Shown: positions 7,726 to 16,537, counted from the stretch's first letter. The stretch: DNA of 41,165 nt from Bacillota bacterium (GCA_029907475.1 JARYLU010000026.1:1-41165); one strand, 5' to 3'. The notes: a model not told the origin generated them from the sequence alone. Numbers and translations: made by a program.

Positions 7726-8088
7726 TTATTCTTTCAAAAACTGGACGATGAGGACCGCCATTACCTGCTGAAATTCGGGAGCTTTTAATAAATTCACAAA
7801 GAGTGCCGGGTTTGGCACGAGGCTAATCTGTTCAGCGGGAACCCCTTCAGGATAGTTCTGCTGTTGCAGCGAGGTCCGCGCTATCTCAATAACCCGCTCC
7901 AGGGCGGTTGCTGATTCACGGATGTATTCCGCCCAATGGCTGACATTTCCAAGCACCGTCGTTACATTCCCTTTGACCACGGACTCCCGGATGACGTCTT
8001 TCCCTCGCATAACCGGAATTTTTGGTAGACTGGCACCCGTTTCGTTCACGTAATTATTCCTTCCCCCGGAATTGTTGCCTTCCTCCAA
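7726..8088 (-). CDS. Unknown small protein next to yabG
   Basis: A 120-residue product if the TTG at 8088 is used; this start has a strong GGGAGGGGGG ribosome binding site six bases upstream, whereas the ATG at 8106 has none. The N-terminus is Asn/Gly-rich (EEGNNSGGRNNYVNETG), followed by a helical body (RESATALERVIEIARTSLQ) and a hydrophobic end (VMAVLIVQFLKE). No signal peptide or known domain is seen. It sits between yabG and the metal island and has its own terminator, so it may belong to the sporulation-related backbone. Function unknown. Confidence 0.55.
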   Translation of the reverse strand: MEEGNNSGGRNNYVNETGASLPKIPVMRGKDVIRESVVKGNVTTVLGNVSHWAEYIRESATALERVIEIARTSLQQQNYPEGVPAEQISLVPNPALFVNLLKAPEFQQVMAVLIVQFLKE

Positions 8089-8195
8089 GCTTATCCCCCC
8101 TCCCATTTGATTCGCCCGGGCGCTTTACTATTATATTCCCGCTTTCAAAAAAAGGTTTCCCCCGAAAAGATCAGTTCGCTTCTGTTACCCGGGTT

Positions 8196-9065
8196 TTAAT
8201 AGGGAGAACGGGGAAGGCCGAGGCGGAACTTGCCGCGGGTCTGAACCCCTCCGATCCCTTTTTGTCCCGTCACGGCGTGATCTAAAATTTCCGGTAAAAA
8301 TATTTTTTCGTAAATCGAGGTGAAAGCTATTTTCTCTGCGATAAAAACGGGATCGAGAACGTGGATCATCACCCGCTCGGGAGCACTGGCAAAGTTGGCA
8401 CCTGCTTCGATCAGCGCCTCGTAGTAAGACTGGCACCCCCCGGCGATGATTACGAGATCATCTCGACCCGGCTCATATTCCCGTGCCCGCCGGACTGCTT
8501 CGCAAAAATACTGCGAGTGCCGGTAGCTCTCCATGCTGCGATAATCCCGCTTCCCTTTTAAAAAGCCGTCGTGGCCGGTCAAAACGAGGATGTCGGGACG
8601 CTCTTCTCGCAGGTAACGATACACAAGGGCCGGTTGCTCTCGTTCCGGAACATGAAGGACGCGGCATGGAACATCCAATTGGAGGTAGGTATGGAGACAG
8701 AGTTCACGGTACTCGCGGTCCCCGTCTAAGTGGAGCACCCGACCCGGTAATTCAAAAAAATTTAAGCTCGCCTCTTTTTTGCCATTCCGGGCGATGGTTG
8801 CCTGCCTTAAATGCGATTGGCGGGTCCGCGCCTTGCGGATAAAGTCTCCCTGTTTTTTTAGGAACTCCCGCCGGCACAAGGTGACTTCGGTGATATTCTT
8901 TTTCTCAAGGTCGTCTACAGGGGCGTCTGCACAAAGCCGGACGTAAAGGCCTCTCAGCAAGGCGCAGGTTTTTGCGTCCACTTGAAAAAACGCTTCGACC
9001 CGAAAAAAAACATCTCCTCCGTAGGATTTTCGCGTCACGACATCTCCTATCCTCACCTCTTTCAC
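8196..9065 (-). CDS. yabG: Sporulation-specific protease YabG
   Basis: A 289-residue protein of the YabG family, peptidases that process spore coat proteins in the mother cell. The N-terminus (RIGDVVTRKSYGGDVFFRV) and GLYVRLCADAPVDDL are the family signature; further conserved blocks are RVLHLDGDREYRELC, DILVLTGHDG and YFCEAVRRAREYEP. Start GTG 9065 is chosen because AGGGGGTGAT lies just upstream; a TTG at 9089 has no such site. Length is as expected (about 290). It lies downstream of rsmA and the YkuK-like gene, as in Bacillus where yabG follows ksgA. Confidence 0.93.
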   Translation of the reverse strand: MKEVRIGDVVTRKSYGGDVFFRVEAFFQVDAKTCALLRGLYVRLCADAPVDDLEKKNITEVTLCRREFLKKQGDFIRKARTRQSHLRQATIARNGKKEASLNFFELPGRVLHLDGDREYRELCLHTYLQLDVPCRVLHVPEREQPALVYRYLREERPDILVLTGHDGFLKGKRDYRSMESYRHSQYFCEAVRRAREYEPGRDDLVIIAGGCQSYYEALIEAGANFASAPERVMIHVLDPVFIAEKIAFTSIYEKIFLPEILDHAVTGQKGIGGVQTRGKFRLGLPRSPY

Positions 9066-9174
9066 CAAATCACCCCCTAGTTCTTCCAATATTTCCCTGT
9101 CTCATCTTATGTTCGAAATCCTCAAAAGGTGCCAGGTGAACCCGGCCAAAAGGGGGAGATGGTGGAAAAAATAA

Positions 9175-9198
9175 GCGAAAACCCTCCCGGGGGGAAGG
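9175..9198 (-). terminator. Probable terminator after the YkuK-like gene
   Basis: On the minus strand CCTTCCC (9198-9192), a 3-base loop and GGGAGGG (9188-9182, one G-U pair) followed by TTTTC and a second T-run. It lies 37 bases past the stop at 9235. Confidence 0.55.
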
Positions 9199-9234
9199 TT
9201 AATTGCTTTTCCTGTTTAGTTTTATTTTGTGGCT

Positions 9235-9705
9235 TTATTTTGTGTGCTTATCCGCAACCTTGGATGCTCCGCAGGAATCCGGCTTGATTTTAGCGTCAAA
9301 ACCGCTGCCTACTATCATCCCGATAATTTCCCGAATCAGGTCCTTGGTTTCACCATTCCGGCCGATATCCAGGTGGATCTCCAGATCGAGGTCGGTAAAT
9401 CCTTGCCGGGCAACGCTCTCAGCCAGTTTACTGGCGACTTCGAGGCTGAGTGCTGCTTCATGAAAGATCTTCTGGCGCAGGCTCATGATCTTTTGATGTA
9501 CCTTGCGCCGGTAAAAATACCGCGCCCCTTTTCCCACCCGGTGCACGACCAGTGCCGTAACAAAGTGCGTTTCTTCGCGGACGTGCGAATCGGTCCCGAT
9601 GATGACTTTATAAGAAAAATTTGCGTCGCTTGTAACGTAATCAAGTAAGTCGTTAATCACTTCATCCCAGGTCATAACACCCTTGCTCGGACTAATAAAA
9701 CGCAT
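9235..9705 (-). CDS. YkuK/DUF458 family protein (predicted RNase H-like)
   Basis: A 156-residue protein starting at ATG 9705, one base after the rsmA stop codon, with its GGAAGG ribosome binding site inside rsmA; the two are translationally coupled. Features: FISPSKGVMTWDEVINDLLDYV, the conserved VIIGTDSHV, FVTALVVHRVGKGARYFYRR, and acidic positions in LDLEIHLDIGRNGETKDLI and GFDAKIKPDSCGASKVADK. These match the YkuK family, which is considered RNase H-like from its fold; activity is not established. This gene is not part of the Bacillus ksgA-yabG interval, so it is a lineage-specific insertion. Confidence 0.8.
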   Translation of the reverse strand: MRFISPSKGVMTWDEVINDLLDYVTSDANFSYKVIIGTDSHVREETHFVTALVVHRVGKGARYFYRRKVHQKIMSLRQKIFHEAALSLEVASKLAESVARQGFTDLDLEIHLDIGRNGETKDLIREIIGMIVGSGFDAKIKPDSCGASKVADKHTK

Positions 9706-9706
9706 T

Positions 9707-10588
9707 TTATACCTTCCTTTCCAGCACCCGGAGCAAAGCGTTTGATAAAGCAGCGAATTCAGCCAGTGAGAGAGTTTCCCCCCGCCGCTCGGGAGCAATG
9801 CAGGCCTCTCTGAAGGCTTCCTCCGCTTCCAAACCCGGCCTTAAAAGCCCCGCTTCGAGTAAAGCATTCCGTACCGTTTTACGGCGGTAGCGAAAAGCGG
9901 CTCTGAACAACTGAAAAAAGAATTCCTTGTCTTCTACTTCTGCCGGCGGTTTGAGGCGACGCCGGAGTCTGACGACCGCCGAAGCCACCCCCGGAGCCGG
10001 GAAAAAAGCCCGGGGAGAAACGGTAAATAACAGCTCCGGCTCCGCATGATACTGAACCGCAACGGAGAGCGAGCCGTAATCCTTCCCTCCCGGCCTCGCC
10101 GTGAGACGCATCGCTACTTCCCGCTGGACCATAAAAATGAGGAGCCCCGCCCGGAACCCCCCATCGAGTATACGCAAAATCAACGGGCTCGTCAAATAAT
10201 AAGGGAGGTTCCCTACCACCTTGTAGCGCCCCGTAAATTGGGGCGCGTAGCGGGCCACCAGTTCCTCGAAGTCCACCTTGCGTGCATCCCCCGCCACCAG
10301 CCGCACATTTCCGTATTCTCTTAGGGTTTCTTCCAGGAGAGGAAACAGGGCTGAATCTATCTCCACGCCGATAACCAATCCTGCCCGGCGCGCGCAGGCC
10401 GCAGTCAGAATTCCCAACCCGGGGCCGATTTCAATCACCACATCCCCGGCATCCAGCTCAGCAGCAGCGGCAATCTGCTCGACGAGCCCGGGGTGCCACA
10501 AAAAGTGCTGGCCGAGCCCTTTCTTGGGCCCCAATCCATAGCGGTTAAGCAGTGCCCGCAGGGCGGTTGGCGAGGTTGCCTGGAACAT
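9707..10588 (-). CDS. rsmA: 16S rRNA dimethyladenosine transferase RsmA (KsgA)
   Basis: A 293-residue SAM-dependent enzyme that dimethylates two adjacent adenosines near the 3' end of 16S rRNA during 30S maturation. Motifs: KKGLGQHFL at the N-terminus, SAM-binding EIGPGLGILT, GVEID, GDARKVD and the catalytic NLPYYLTSP. The C-terminal helical domain (AAFRYRRKTVRNAL) is complete. ATG 10588 is chosen because GGAGG stands seven bases before it; an ATG two codons earlier is too close. A promoter is present just upstream, so it is transcribed separately from the yabE-like genes. Confidence 0.96.
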   Translation of the reverse strand: MFQATSPTALRALLNRYGLGPKKGLGQHFLWHPGLVEQIAAAAELDAGDVVIEIGPGLGILTAACARRAGLVIGVEIDSALFPLLEETLREYGNVRLVAGDARKVDFEELVARYAPQFTGRYKVVGNLPYYLTSPLILRILDGGFRAGLLIFMVQREVAMRLTARPGGKDYGSLSVAVQYHAEPELLFTVSPRAFFPAPGVASAVVRLRRRLKPPAEVEDKEFFFQLFRAAFRYRRKTVRNALLEAGLLRPGLEAEEAFREACIAPERRGETLSLAEFAALSNALLRVLERKV

Positions 10589-10610
10589 ATTCATACCTCC
10601 GGTCATCTTT

Positions 10611-10640
10611 ATTATACTATAGAACGCTAAAACAGTCCAA
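10611..10640 (-). promoter_or_regulatory. Sigma-A promoter of rsmA
   Basis: On the minus strand TTGGAC (10640-10635), an 18-base spacer and TATAAT (10616-10611), ending 22 bases before the start codon. Confidence 0.75.
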
Positions 10641-10737
10641 ACCGAGCCCCTTGCAAGTCCTTTCACCCTGAAAACGTGACGGTAGCCCCGGCTGCCAAAT
10701 CAAAGCGAAGCGCGGCAAATAAGCCAGATAACGCTTT

Positions 10738-10757
10738 GAGCCGCCAAACGGCGGCTC
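10738..10757 (-). terminator. Hairpin after the first yabE-like gene
   Basis: Perfect 8-bp stem GAGCCGCC / GGCGGCTC with a 4-base loop, 60 bases downstream of the stop codon at 10817. No T-run follows, so it may be a weak terminator or an RNA 3'-end stabiliser. Confidence 0.45.
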
Positions 10758-10816
10758 CAGGAAAAGCAACAGGAGGGAATTTTCCCGGTACAGGTTCAAT
10801 TTTTCAAGATCTTCAA

Positions 10817-11800
10817 TCACTCCAGGATATATACCTTCACCCGGCGGTGCCCCCATTTCCGGCAGTCCGCCTCGGATTCAAAGAAAAGATCGATCCTGTT
10901 TCCTTTGATCGCGCCCCCGACGTCAAGGGCTCTGGCAAAACCGTAGCCTTCCACATAAAGCCGTGTCCCCAGCGGGATGATGCTGGGGTCAACGGCCACC
11001 ACCCCGTACTGCACGGGGTATCCGGTTGCCGTGTACTTCCCGGCCGACGGGCTATAAGCCGTGGCGTGAGCTTCAAGCACGCGCTGGAATCGAATTACAG
11101 AACCTCCCCGCGCCACCGTCCCCACCGTGCCGTAAGCAATAATCCGGTTTCGCGGGGGACGGAGCACCCTTTCCTCGAGAACCGTTCTTTTGATCTCCCG
11201 CCCGTCTTCATAAGTAACTTTAATGGTCCGCTCCCCCTCACCCGCTTCTCCGGCCCTGACGAGACGCAGCCTGCCCCGCTCCATCTGAGGATCGGGTCTT
11301 CTCTCTTCAGCGAACGGGAGGGAGTAGTTTTCCCTGAATATTTTTTCGCTCACCCTGGTTACCCTGACAACGGTATTTTTCGTTACAGTTGCCGTTAAGG
11401 GAAGACTTACCCGGTCTTGAGGCCCCAGCTTAATGCTTGCCAGCGCGAGCACTCTTCCAACCGGGGTTGGAGGCGTTAAAACAACCCTGGTCTGGCCGTC
11501 GGCGAAAACGCGCACCGGCACTGCCCGGTTCACTGTAACCTGCATGCCTCTTTTCACCGGTGTCGCGAGATCTGGAGATACCGCGTCCCGGGGGCCCACT
11601 TCCACCCCGGCCTCGGCCAGGGCGCCTCCCAAGGTGCGCTGCAGGGTCCTGTGTTCCACCACTTTACCGTCGATTTTGATCACGATCTTCTGCTGAGCGC
11701 CGGCGATCGTCCCCCACGCAAGGCCTCCGACGAGGCAGGAAACCAGTGCAGCACGGCCCGGAATAGAGTTTGACCATCCCCTCCGGATAAGTTTAAGCAT
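10817..11800 (-). CDS. YabE-like G5 and 3D domain protein (copy 1)
   Basis: A 327-residue exported or membrane-anchored protein. An N-terminal hydrophobic segment (AALVSCLVGGLAWGTIAGA) is followed by two DUF348-type repeats (VIKIDGKVVEHRTLQRTLGGALAEAGV; VRVFADGQTRVVLTPPTPVGRVLALA), a G5 domain (about 150-220) and a C-terminal 3D domain with ATAYSPSAGKYTATG, VAVDPSIIPLGTRLYVEGYG and ALDVGGAIKGNRIDLFF, including the three conserved aspartates. 3D domains are related to MltA-type lytic enzymes, and Bacillus YabE-like proteins resemble Rpf resuscitation factors; a cell-wall remodelling role is inferred. Start ATG 11800 follows GGGGGTAACGGG. Confidence 0.9.
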   Translation of the reverse strand: MLKLIRRGWSNSIPGRAALVSCLVGGLAWGTIAGAQQKIVIKIDGKVVEHRTLQRTLGGALAEAGVEVGPRDAVSPDLATPVKRGMQVTVNRAVPVRVFADGQTRVVLTPPTPVGRVLALASIKLGPQDRVSLPLTATVTKNTVVRVTRVSEKIFRENYSLPFAEERRPDPQMERGRLRLVRAGEAGEGERTIKVTYEDGREIKRTVLEERVLRPPRNRIIAYGTVGTVARGGSVIRFQRVLEAHATAYSPSAGKYTATGYPVQYGVVAVDPSIIPLGTRLYVEGYGFARALDVGGAIKGNRIDLFFESEADCRKWGHRRVKVYILE

Positions 11801-11996
11801 CCCGTTACCCCCTTTTCCCAGCCGGTTCCTGATTCTTAGTTCCTTTCTTTTCCAAACATCTTTCTTTAATTCTAAAATGTGTCATGGTAAGAAAAAACCG
11901 CGCTTATATTATATTCCACGCGGGGTGAAAATTTCCTCTTTATTTATCATTTAAAATCTTGAGGCCTGGTGAAGCCCGCCCCTTTCTTGCCCCGGT

Positions 11997-12986
11997 TTAT
12001 TCGAGGACGTAAACATCGACCTCGCGCTTTCCGAAGGCGAAACATTCCGCCTCGGTGTCAAAAAAGAGATCGATCCGGTTCCCCTTGATTAAGCCGCCGG
12101 TGTCCACCGCACGGGCAGGTCCGTAGCCCTCAACATATAACCTGGAGCCCAGCGGAATCACGTCGGGGTCTACCGCAACCCCTCCCACATAGGGCCAGAC
12201 TCCGGTTGCGGTTGGACTTCCGGTATGAGTGTAAGCGGTCGCGGTCATCTTGAGGACGCGCCTGGCCTCAGCCACAGGAGCCTCCCCGCGCGAGGCGGAG
12301 CGTTGTGCCGCCGATGAGTTCTGGGCGCCGTAGGCAATCACCCGGGGTTCAGGTTCCCGGAGCACCTCGGTCCCAAGTTCTTTCCTTGCTACCTCAACCC
12401 CGTTCTCAGTAGTAATCTCGGCCTTTTTCAAAAGAACCCCGGGCCGTCCCGGGGAGCGCACCTCGGTTTTTCCCGGGGTCAGGCGAGCATCCCGGACCCG
12501 CCGCACCGGGTAAGGGATCGACTCCTCCTCTGTAACAATCCGGCAGCGAACTCTGATTACATCGATTTCGGGGATTGCTTTATCTCCGGTCACGAGTCTG
12601 GCCTCGGCCCGGTCCCTGGCGCCCAACTCAATCCCGGCCCCCGCGAGAATCTTTTCAAGGGGGGGCAGGGGGGCGCGCGTCACAACGGTCGTGCCATCTA
12701 CCTGCACCTTCACAGGAGTATCTTCGAAAGTCTGAAGGGACAGTCCTGCTCCCTTCGTGTAGGTGATGCCGATTTGAACTACCCGGCGCGCCTCAGAAAG
12801 CGCCGGCCTGCCGAAAAAATCCTGCCAGAAAGCTGCGACTGCCGCAGGAACCTGCGCGCCAACGCTGCTTCCCTGAAGCAACAGGAAACCTAAAGCCAGG
12901 GCGGCAACACCGCTCCAGAAAGCCTTCCGCCGGAACCTCTTTTGCTTTTTCCCTACATCCAGAATCAAGATTTCGAGCTTCGTCAC
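11997..12986 (-). CDS. YabE-like G5 and 3D domain protein (copy 2)
   Basis: A 329-residue paralogue upstream of copy 1. It has an N-terminal cytoplasmic basic stretch, a hydrophobic segment (FWSGVAALALGFLLLQGSSVGA), a single clear DUF348-like repeat (VQVDGTTVVTRAPLPPLEKILAGAGIE), a G5 domain (about 150-215), and a 3D domain with MTATAYTHTGSPTATG, VAVDPDVIPLGSRLYVEGYG and AVDTGGLIKGNRIDLFFDTE. A linker rich in Ser/Ala separates G5 and 3D. Start GTG 12986 follows GGGGAGGG. The 3D domains of the two copies are close while the N-terminal parts differ, suggesting an old tandem duplication with specialisation. Confidence 0.9.
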   Translation of the reverse strand: MTKLEILILDVGKKQKRFRRKAFWSGVAALALGFLLLQGSSVGAQVPAAVAAFWQDFFGRPALSEARRVVQIGITYTKGAGLSLQTFEDTPVKVQVDGTTVVTRAPLPPLEKILAGAGIELGARDRAEARLVTGDKAIPEIDVIRVRCRIVTEEESIPYPVRRVRDARLTPGKTEVRSPGRPGVLLKKAEITTENGVEVARKELGTEVLREPEPRVIAYGAQNSSAAQRSASRGEAPVAEARRVLKMTATAYTHTGSPTATGVWPYVGGVAVDPDVIPLGSRLYVEGYGPARAVDTGGLIKGNRIDLFFDTEAECFAFGKREVDVYVLE

Positions 12987-13306
12987 GGCTAACCCTCCCC
13001 TCTGGGAACTGGTTCAATCACCATTATTTCCCTTTAATGGCCGAATTATACAGGGTGAAGTGCCCCTGGGTGATAACCGGTTGTGGGAATATTAATTGAA
13101 CAGTGGAGAACGGCAAAGTGAGGCTGGTGAGACCGGCTGGAGAGGGGATCAAGGTTGTTAAAGAAAGGAAAGAGGGGACAGGACAGGTAGAAGAGGACCA
13201 AGGAAAAGGGGGGCTTGAACGCGGGGTTCGCGAACAGGGCTGCTACGGAGTGGGAAGGCTAAAGAAGGGTGGGTGCCCTGCGGCGCAGGGTTTCGGGGAC
13301 AGGGTT
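12987..13306. other. Intergenic region between tatD and the second yabE-like gene
   Basis: 320 bases without a convincing gene. Near tatD there is a perfect CCCTGC-GGC-GCAGGG hairpin (13276-13290) without a T-run, and a near-direct repeat of CAGGGTTTC (13286-13294 and 13301-13309). Close to the yabE-like gene the minus strand has a good TATAAT (plus-strand ATTATA at about 13045-13050) with a weak minus-35, a likely promoter of that gene. The middle is strongly purine-rich on the plus strand. Confidence 0.5.
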
Positions 13307-14137
13307 TCAAGGGGCGGGAAGACGAAAAAGACAGCGGGCGTTGGCAGTCGTTGCTGCCGCCACTTCCGCAAGAGCGATTCCTTTAATGCGGGAAACCGCT
13401 CCGGCAACGGCCGTCAAGTAGGAGGGTTCGTTGCGCTTGCCTCGCCAGGGTTGGGGGGCAAGGTAGGGGCAATCTGTTTCCAAAAGCAACCGGCCCAGGG
13501 GGGCGACCCTGACCGCTCCGGTCAACTCCTCTGATTTCGGAAAGGTAACGGGACCCGCGATTCCAAGGTAGTAACCCCGCTTTAAGCACTCTTCCGCGAT
13601 CCGGGGGCCCCCGGAAAAGCAGTGAAAGACGATGCCGGGGAGGCCGGAAAACTCTTTTAAGACCGCAAGGGTCTCCCGGTGGGCAGCGCGGTCATGAATG
13701 ATCACAGGAAGGTTTAGCTCCCCGGCAAGCTGCAGTTGCCGCCGGAAAACCTCTTCCTGCACATCGCGCGGGGAAAGGTTGCGGTAAAAGTCAAACCCCA
13801 TCTCCCCCAGCGCCACCACCCGCTCGTTTTGGCAGAGAATCCGCAGGCCCTCCCAGGCGCGGGGGGTGACACCAGCGGCATCGTGGGGATGAAACCCCAC
13901 TGCCGCGTAGATGTCAGGAGAGGTCCCGGCAAGCCGGACCGCGAGCCGGGAGGAGGTAAGATCATACCCCACGCAAATGATTGCAGCTACGCCGGCCTCC
14001 CGCGCCCGGGCCCGGACCGCTGCCAGGTCCCGGGTGTACTTCGGGTCATTCAGGTGGGCGTGCGTGTCGACGAAAACGCAGTCTTTTGCCTGCATTAAAA
14101 ACTCCCTGGCCGCCGGGTCTGTTCTCGAAATCAGCAT
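13307..14137 (-). CDS. tatD: TatD family metal-dependent hydrolase
   Basis: A 276-residue TIM-barrel hydrolase (YabD/YcfH/TatD group) thought to act as a 3'-5' DNase or deacylase. Metal-binding residues are visible in FVDTHAHLND, the E of VALGEMGFDFY, VIIHDR, FHCFSG and the D of LLETDCPYLAP. The start codon overlaps the metG stop (TGATG), so translation is coupled; an ATG 14 codons further in (MQAKDC) is a possible alternative and would bring the length nearer to the usual 255-260. Order metG-tatD-yabE is the same as in Bacillus. Confidence 0.93.
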   Translation of the reverse strand: MLISRTDPAAREFLMQAKDCVFVDTHAHLNDPKYTRDLAAVRARAREAGVAAIICVGYDLTSSRLAVRLAGTSPDIYAAVGFHPHDAAGVTPRAWEGLRILCQNERVVALGEMGFDFYRNLSPRDVQEEVFRRQLQLAGELNLPVIIHDRAAHRETLAVLKEFSGLPGIVFHCFSGGPRIAEECLKRGYYLGIAGPVTFPKSEELTGAVRVAPLGRLLLETDCPYLAPQPWRGKRNEPSYLTAVAGAVSRIKGIALAEVAAATTANARCLFRLPAP

Positions 14138-16146
14138 CAGCGAACCGGGGTTCCGGGCGGGAGCTCCCGGTCCACCGTCAGGACGCCCAGCCCCTCTTCT
14201 CCCACAGCAGCTAAAATCATCCCGTGGGAGGTGACCCCCCGCAGTTTTGCCGGGGCAAGGTTTGCCACTATAACGACCCGCTTTCCGACCAGTTCCTCGG
14301 GGCGGTAAAACCGGGCGACTCCGGCCACAACCGTCCGGCTTTCCCCTCCCAAGTCCACTTCCAGCTTCAGGAGCCGGTCTGTCCCTTTAATTCTTTCTGC
14401 CGACTTTACCAGGGCGAGCCGGAGATCGAGTTTGGCGAAATCGGAAATCGTAATTTCCGCCTTTTGCTCCGTTTCTTGCTCCCCCTGGTCCGCTTTTTGC
14501 AAACAGGGAGCCTCTTCCGCATGCGGCGCTGGTACAGGTGCTGCTGCCGGTTCAACCTGCCGGGGCTGCAGGGCAGCGGCCCCTGCGCTTTCTTCCGGCT
14601 GCACGCGCGGGAAAAGCCCCGGGCCCCGGGTGATCTGCAGCCCGGCCGGCAACTGACCCCACTGCTCGGTGCTCTCCCAGGCATGGAGTTCCGGGCGGTC
14701 GTCGATCCCAAACTGCTCCCAGACGCGGGAAGGGAAAAGCGGCATAAAGGGGGAACACCAGATGGTTAAAATCCGGACCGCTTCACTCAAGTTGTAGAGA
14801 ACCGTCGCCAGCCGCGGACGGCCCCCGGGATCGCGCGCCAGGTTCCAGGGTGTGGTTTCATCTACGTAACGGTTGGCGCGGTGGACGAGCTGCCAGACTG
14901 CGGCCAGAGCATCGCCGAAATCAAAGCGTTCCAGCTGGCGCTCCAGCTCCCCCTTGGCGTCGCGGGCGCAGGCGATTAGATCTTCATCAGGGGGCTCCCG
15001 GCGGCCCGGCTCCGGAACGACTCCCTCCCAGTATTTTTCCAGCATTCCGAAGGTCCGGCTGATCAGGTTGCCCAGGTCGTTGGCAAGATCTGTATTGATC
15101 CGGGCCACTAAGCTCTCCTCGCTGTAATAACCGTCCCCCCCGTAGGGAAGCTCGCGCAGGAGGTAGTATCTTACCGCGTCTGCACCGTAGCGGTCGATCA
15201 GGATGAGGGGGTCGATCACGTTCCCCCTGGACTTCGACATTTTTCCCCCTTCCAGGAGGAGCCAGCCGTGGCCGAAAACCGTGCGGGGAGGTTCGATTCC
15301 GGCCGCCATCAAGATGATCGGCCAGATGACGGTGTGGAAGCGGACGATGTCCTTCCCCACCAGGTGCGCCACATGAGGCCAGTAATGCTCGAACCGGGGG
15401 TTATCCTCCTGCCAGCCGAGGGCGGAAATGTAATTGACAAGCGCATCAAACCACACGTAAATCACGTGCCGGGGGTCGAAGGGAACGGGAATGCCCCAGC
15501 TAAAGGTGGTCCGGGAAACGCAAAGATCCTCGAGCCCACCCTTGATAAAGTTAACCATCTCATTCCGGCGGGAGACGGGTTGGATAAATTCGGGGTGGTC
15601 CTCGATGTACCGCAAAAGCCGGTCCTGGTACTTGGAGAGACGGAAAAAGTAGCTTTCTTCCCGCAAAAGTTCGACCGGACGCCCGCAGTCCGGGCAGTTC
15701 CCCTCCTGCAGCTGGCGCTCCAGCCAAAATGTTTCGCAGGGGGTGCAGTACCAGCCCTCATAGGTGGATTTATAAATGTCCCCCTGATCGTAGATTTTTT
15801 GAAAGATCGCCCGAACCGCCGCCTTGTGGCGGGGCTCTGTTGTCCTGATAAAATCATCGTAGGAAATGTGGAGGCGCTGCCACAATTCTTTGAAACCTGC
15901 CACAATCCCGTCTACGTAAACCTGTGGATCAGTTCCCTTTTCCCGGGCCTTGCGCTCGATCTTCTGACCGTGTTCGTCAGAACCCGTTAAAAAGAGAACA
16001 TCATAACCCCGCAGCCGTTTGTAGCGCGCCAGGCAGTCGGCGGCAACGGTGGTATAAGCGTGCCCGATGTGGAGGTGATCGCTCGGGTAATAAATCGGGG
16101 TTGTCACGTAAAAAATCTTGTCACCCATAAACACGCCCGGCAGCAT
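14137..16146 (-). CDS. metG: Methionyl-tRNA synthetase
   Basis: A 669-residue class I synthetase that charges tRNA-Met. The HIGH motif is at 26-29, the zinc knuckle is CTPCETFW...GNCPDCGRP, and KMSKS is at 302-306. The C-terminal 110 residues form a tRNA-binding OB domain (ISDFAKLDLRLALVKSAERIKGTDRLLKLEVDLGG) used for dimerisation and tRNA binding. A Pro/Ala/Glu-rich linker (about 505-560) joins it to the anticodon domain. The first ATG (16146) is kept because a GGAG/GGGATGG region precedes it; ATG 16128 has no such site. No T-box leader is seen; a TATAAT lies at 16225-16220. Confidence 0.96.
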   Translation of the reverse strand: MLPGVFMGDKIFYVTTPIYYPSDHLHIGHAYTTVAADCLARYKRLRGYDVLFLTGSDEHGQKIERKAREKGTDPQVYVDGIVAGFKELWQRLHISYDDFIRTTEPRHKAAVRAIFQKIYDQGDIYKSTYEGWYCTPCETFWLERQLQEGNCPDCGRPVELLREESYFFRLSKYQDRLLRYIEDHPEFIQPVSRRNEMVNFIKGGLEDLCVSRTTFSWGIPVPFDPRHVIYVWFDALVNYISALGWQEDNPRFEHYWPHVAHLVGKDIVRFHTVIWPIILMAAGIEPPRTVFGHGWLLLEGGKMSKSRGNVIDPLILIDRYGADAVRYYLLRELPYGGDGYYSEESLVARINTDLANDLGNLISRTFGMLEKYWEGVVPEPGRREPPDEDLIACARDAKGELERQLERFDFGDALAAVWQLVHRANRYVDETTPWNLARDPGGRPRLATVLYNLSEAVRILTIWCSPFMPLFPSRVWEQFGIDDRPELHAWESTEQWGQLPAGLQITRGPGLFPRVQPEESAGAAALQPRQVEPAAAPVPAPHAEEAPCLQKADQGEQETEQKAEITISDFAKLDLRLALVKSAERIKGTDRLLKLEVDLGGESRTVVAGVARFYRPEELVGKRVVIVANLAPAKLRGVTSHGMILAAVGEEGLGVLTVDRELPPGTPVR

Positions 16147-16284
16147 AAACCATCCCGCTCCAAGAAGTTCTTTGCGACCAGGCTCTGCTCCTTTCTTTTG
16201 GCAATTTTCTCAAAGATTTATTATATCACAGAAATCCAAGAATTACCCTACCGCGTCACCCATACCCAGCGAAATCTATGCTCG

Positions 16285-16500
16285 TTACCTTAATAAATCT
16301 GCTAAAGGCTTAAACAGCGCCTCAATGGCTCTGGTGGGATCGGGCAGTTTAATTCCCACGGCCTGCGAAAAGATCAAGGCCATGCCGAGCAGCAGGTACA
16401 ACGAAAAGGCGGCCAGTTCCCGCCACATCTTTTTTTTCACCAAACCCGGCACCTCGAGGAGGATAATTCCGATGAACAACAAAATCAGCAGGGCGATCAT
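16285..16500 (-). CDS. Small two-helix membrane protein of the ger operon
   Basis: A 71-residue protein with two predicted membrane helices (MIALLILLFIGIILLEVPGLV and LAAFSLYLLLGMALIFSQAVG) separated by a basic loop KKKMWRE. ATG 16500 follows AGGAAGGAC. It lies 37 bases downstream of gerC on the same strand. Small membrane proteins (GerD-like or GerXD subunits) accompany germinant receptors in some Bacilli, so an accessory receptor subunit is plausible but inferred. Confidence 0.65.
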   Translation of the reverse strand: MIALLILLFIGIILLEVPGLVKKKMWRELAAFSLYLLLGMALIFSQAVGIKLPDPTRAIEALFKPLADLLR

Positions 16501-16537
16501 GTTTCTCGTCCTTCCTGAAAAATTTGGTCTTGTCCGG

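Noticed and set aside
10617-10856. Possible rnmV or other gene in the gap before rsmA
   Set aside because: The minus-strand frame there shows no TOPRIM motif or other recognisable feature and overlaps the rsmA promoter and the yabE-like 3' end.
13103-13534. Plus-strand frame between the yabE-like gene and tatD
   Set aside because: Composition is low-complexity (Gly/Lys/Arg-rich) and it runs antisense into tatD; no homologous pattern is visible.
16147-16284. T-box leader upstream of metG
   Set aside because: The conserved T-box sequence and specifier structure are not present; the gap is only about 140 bases.
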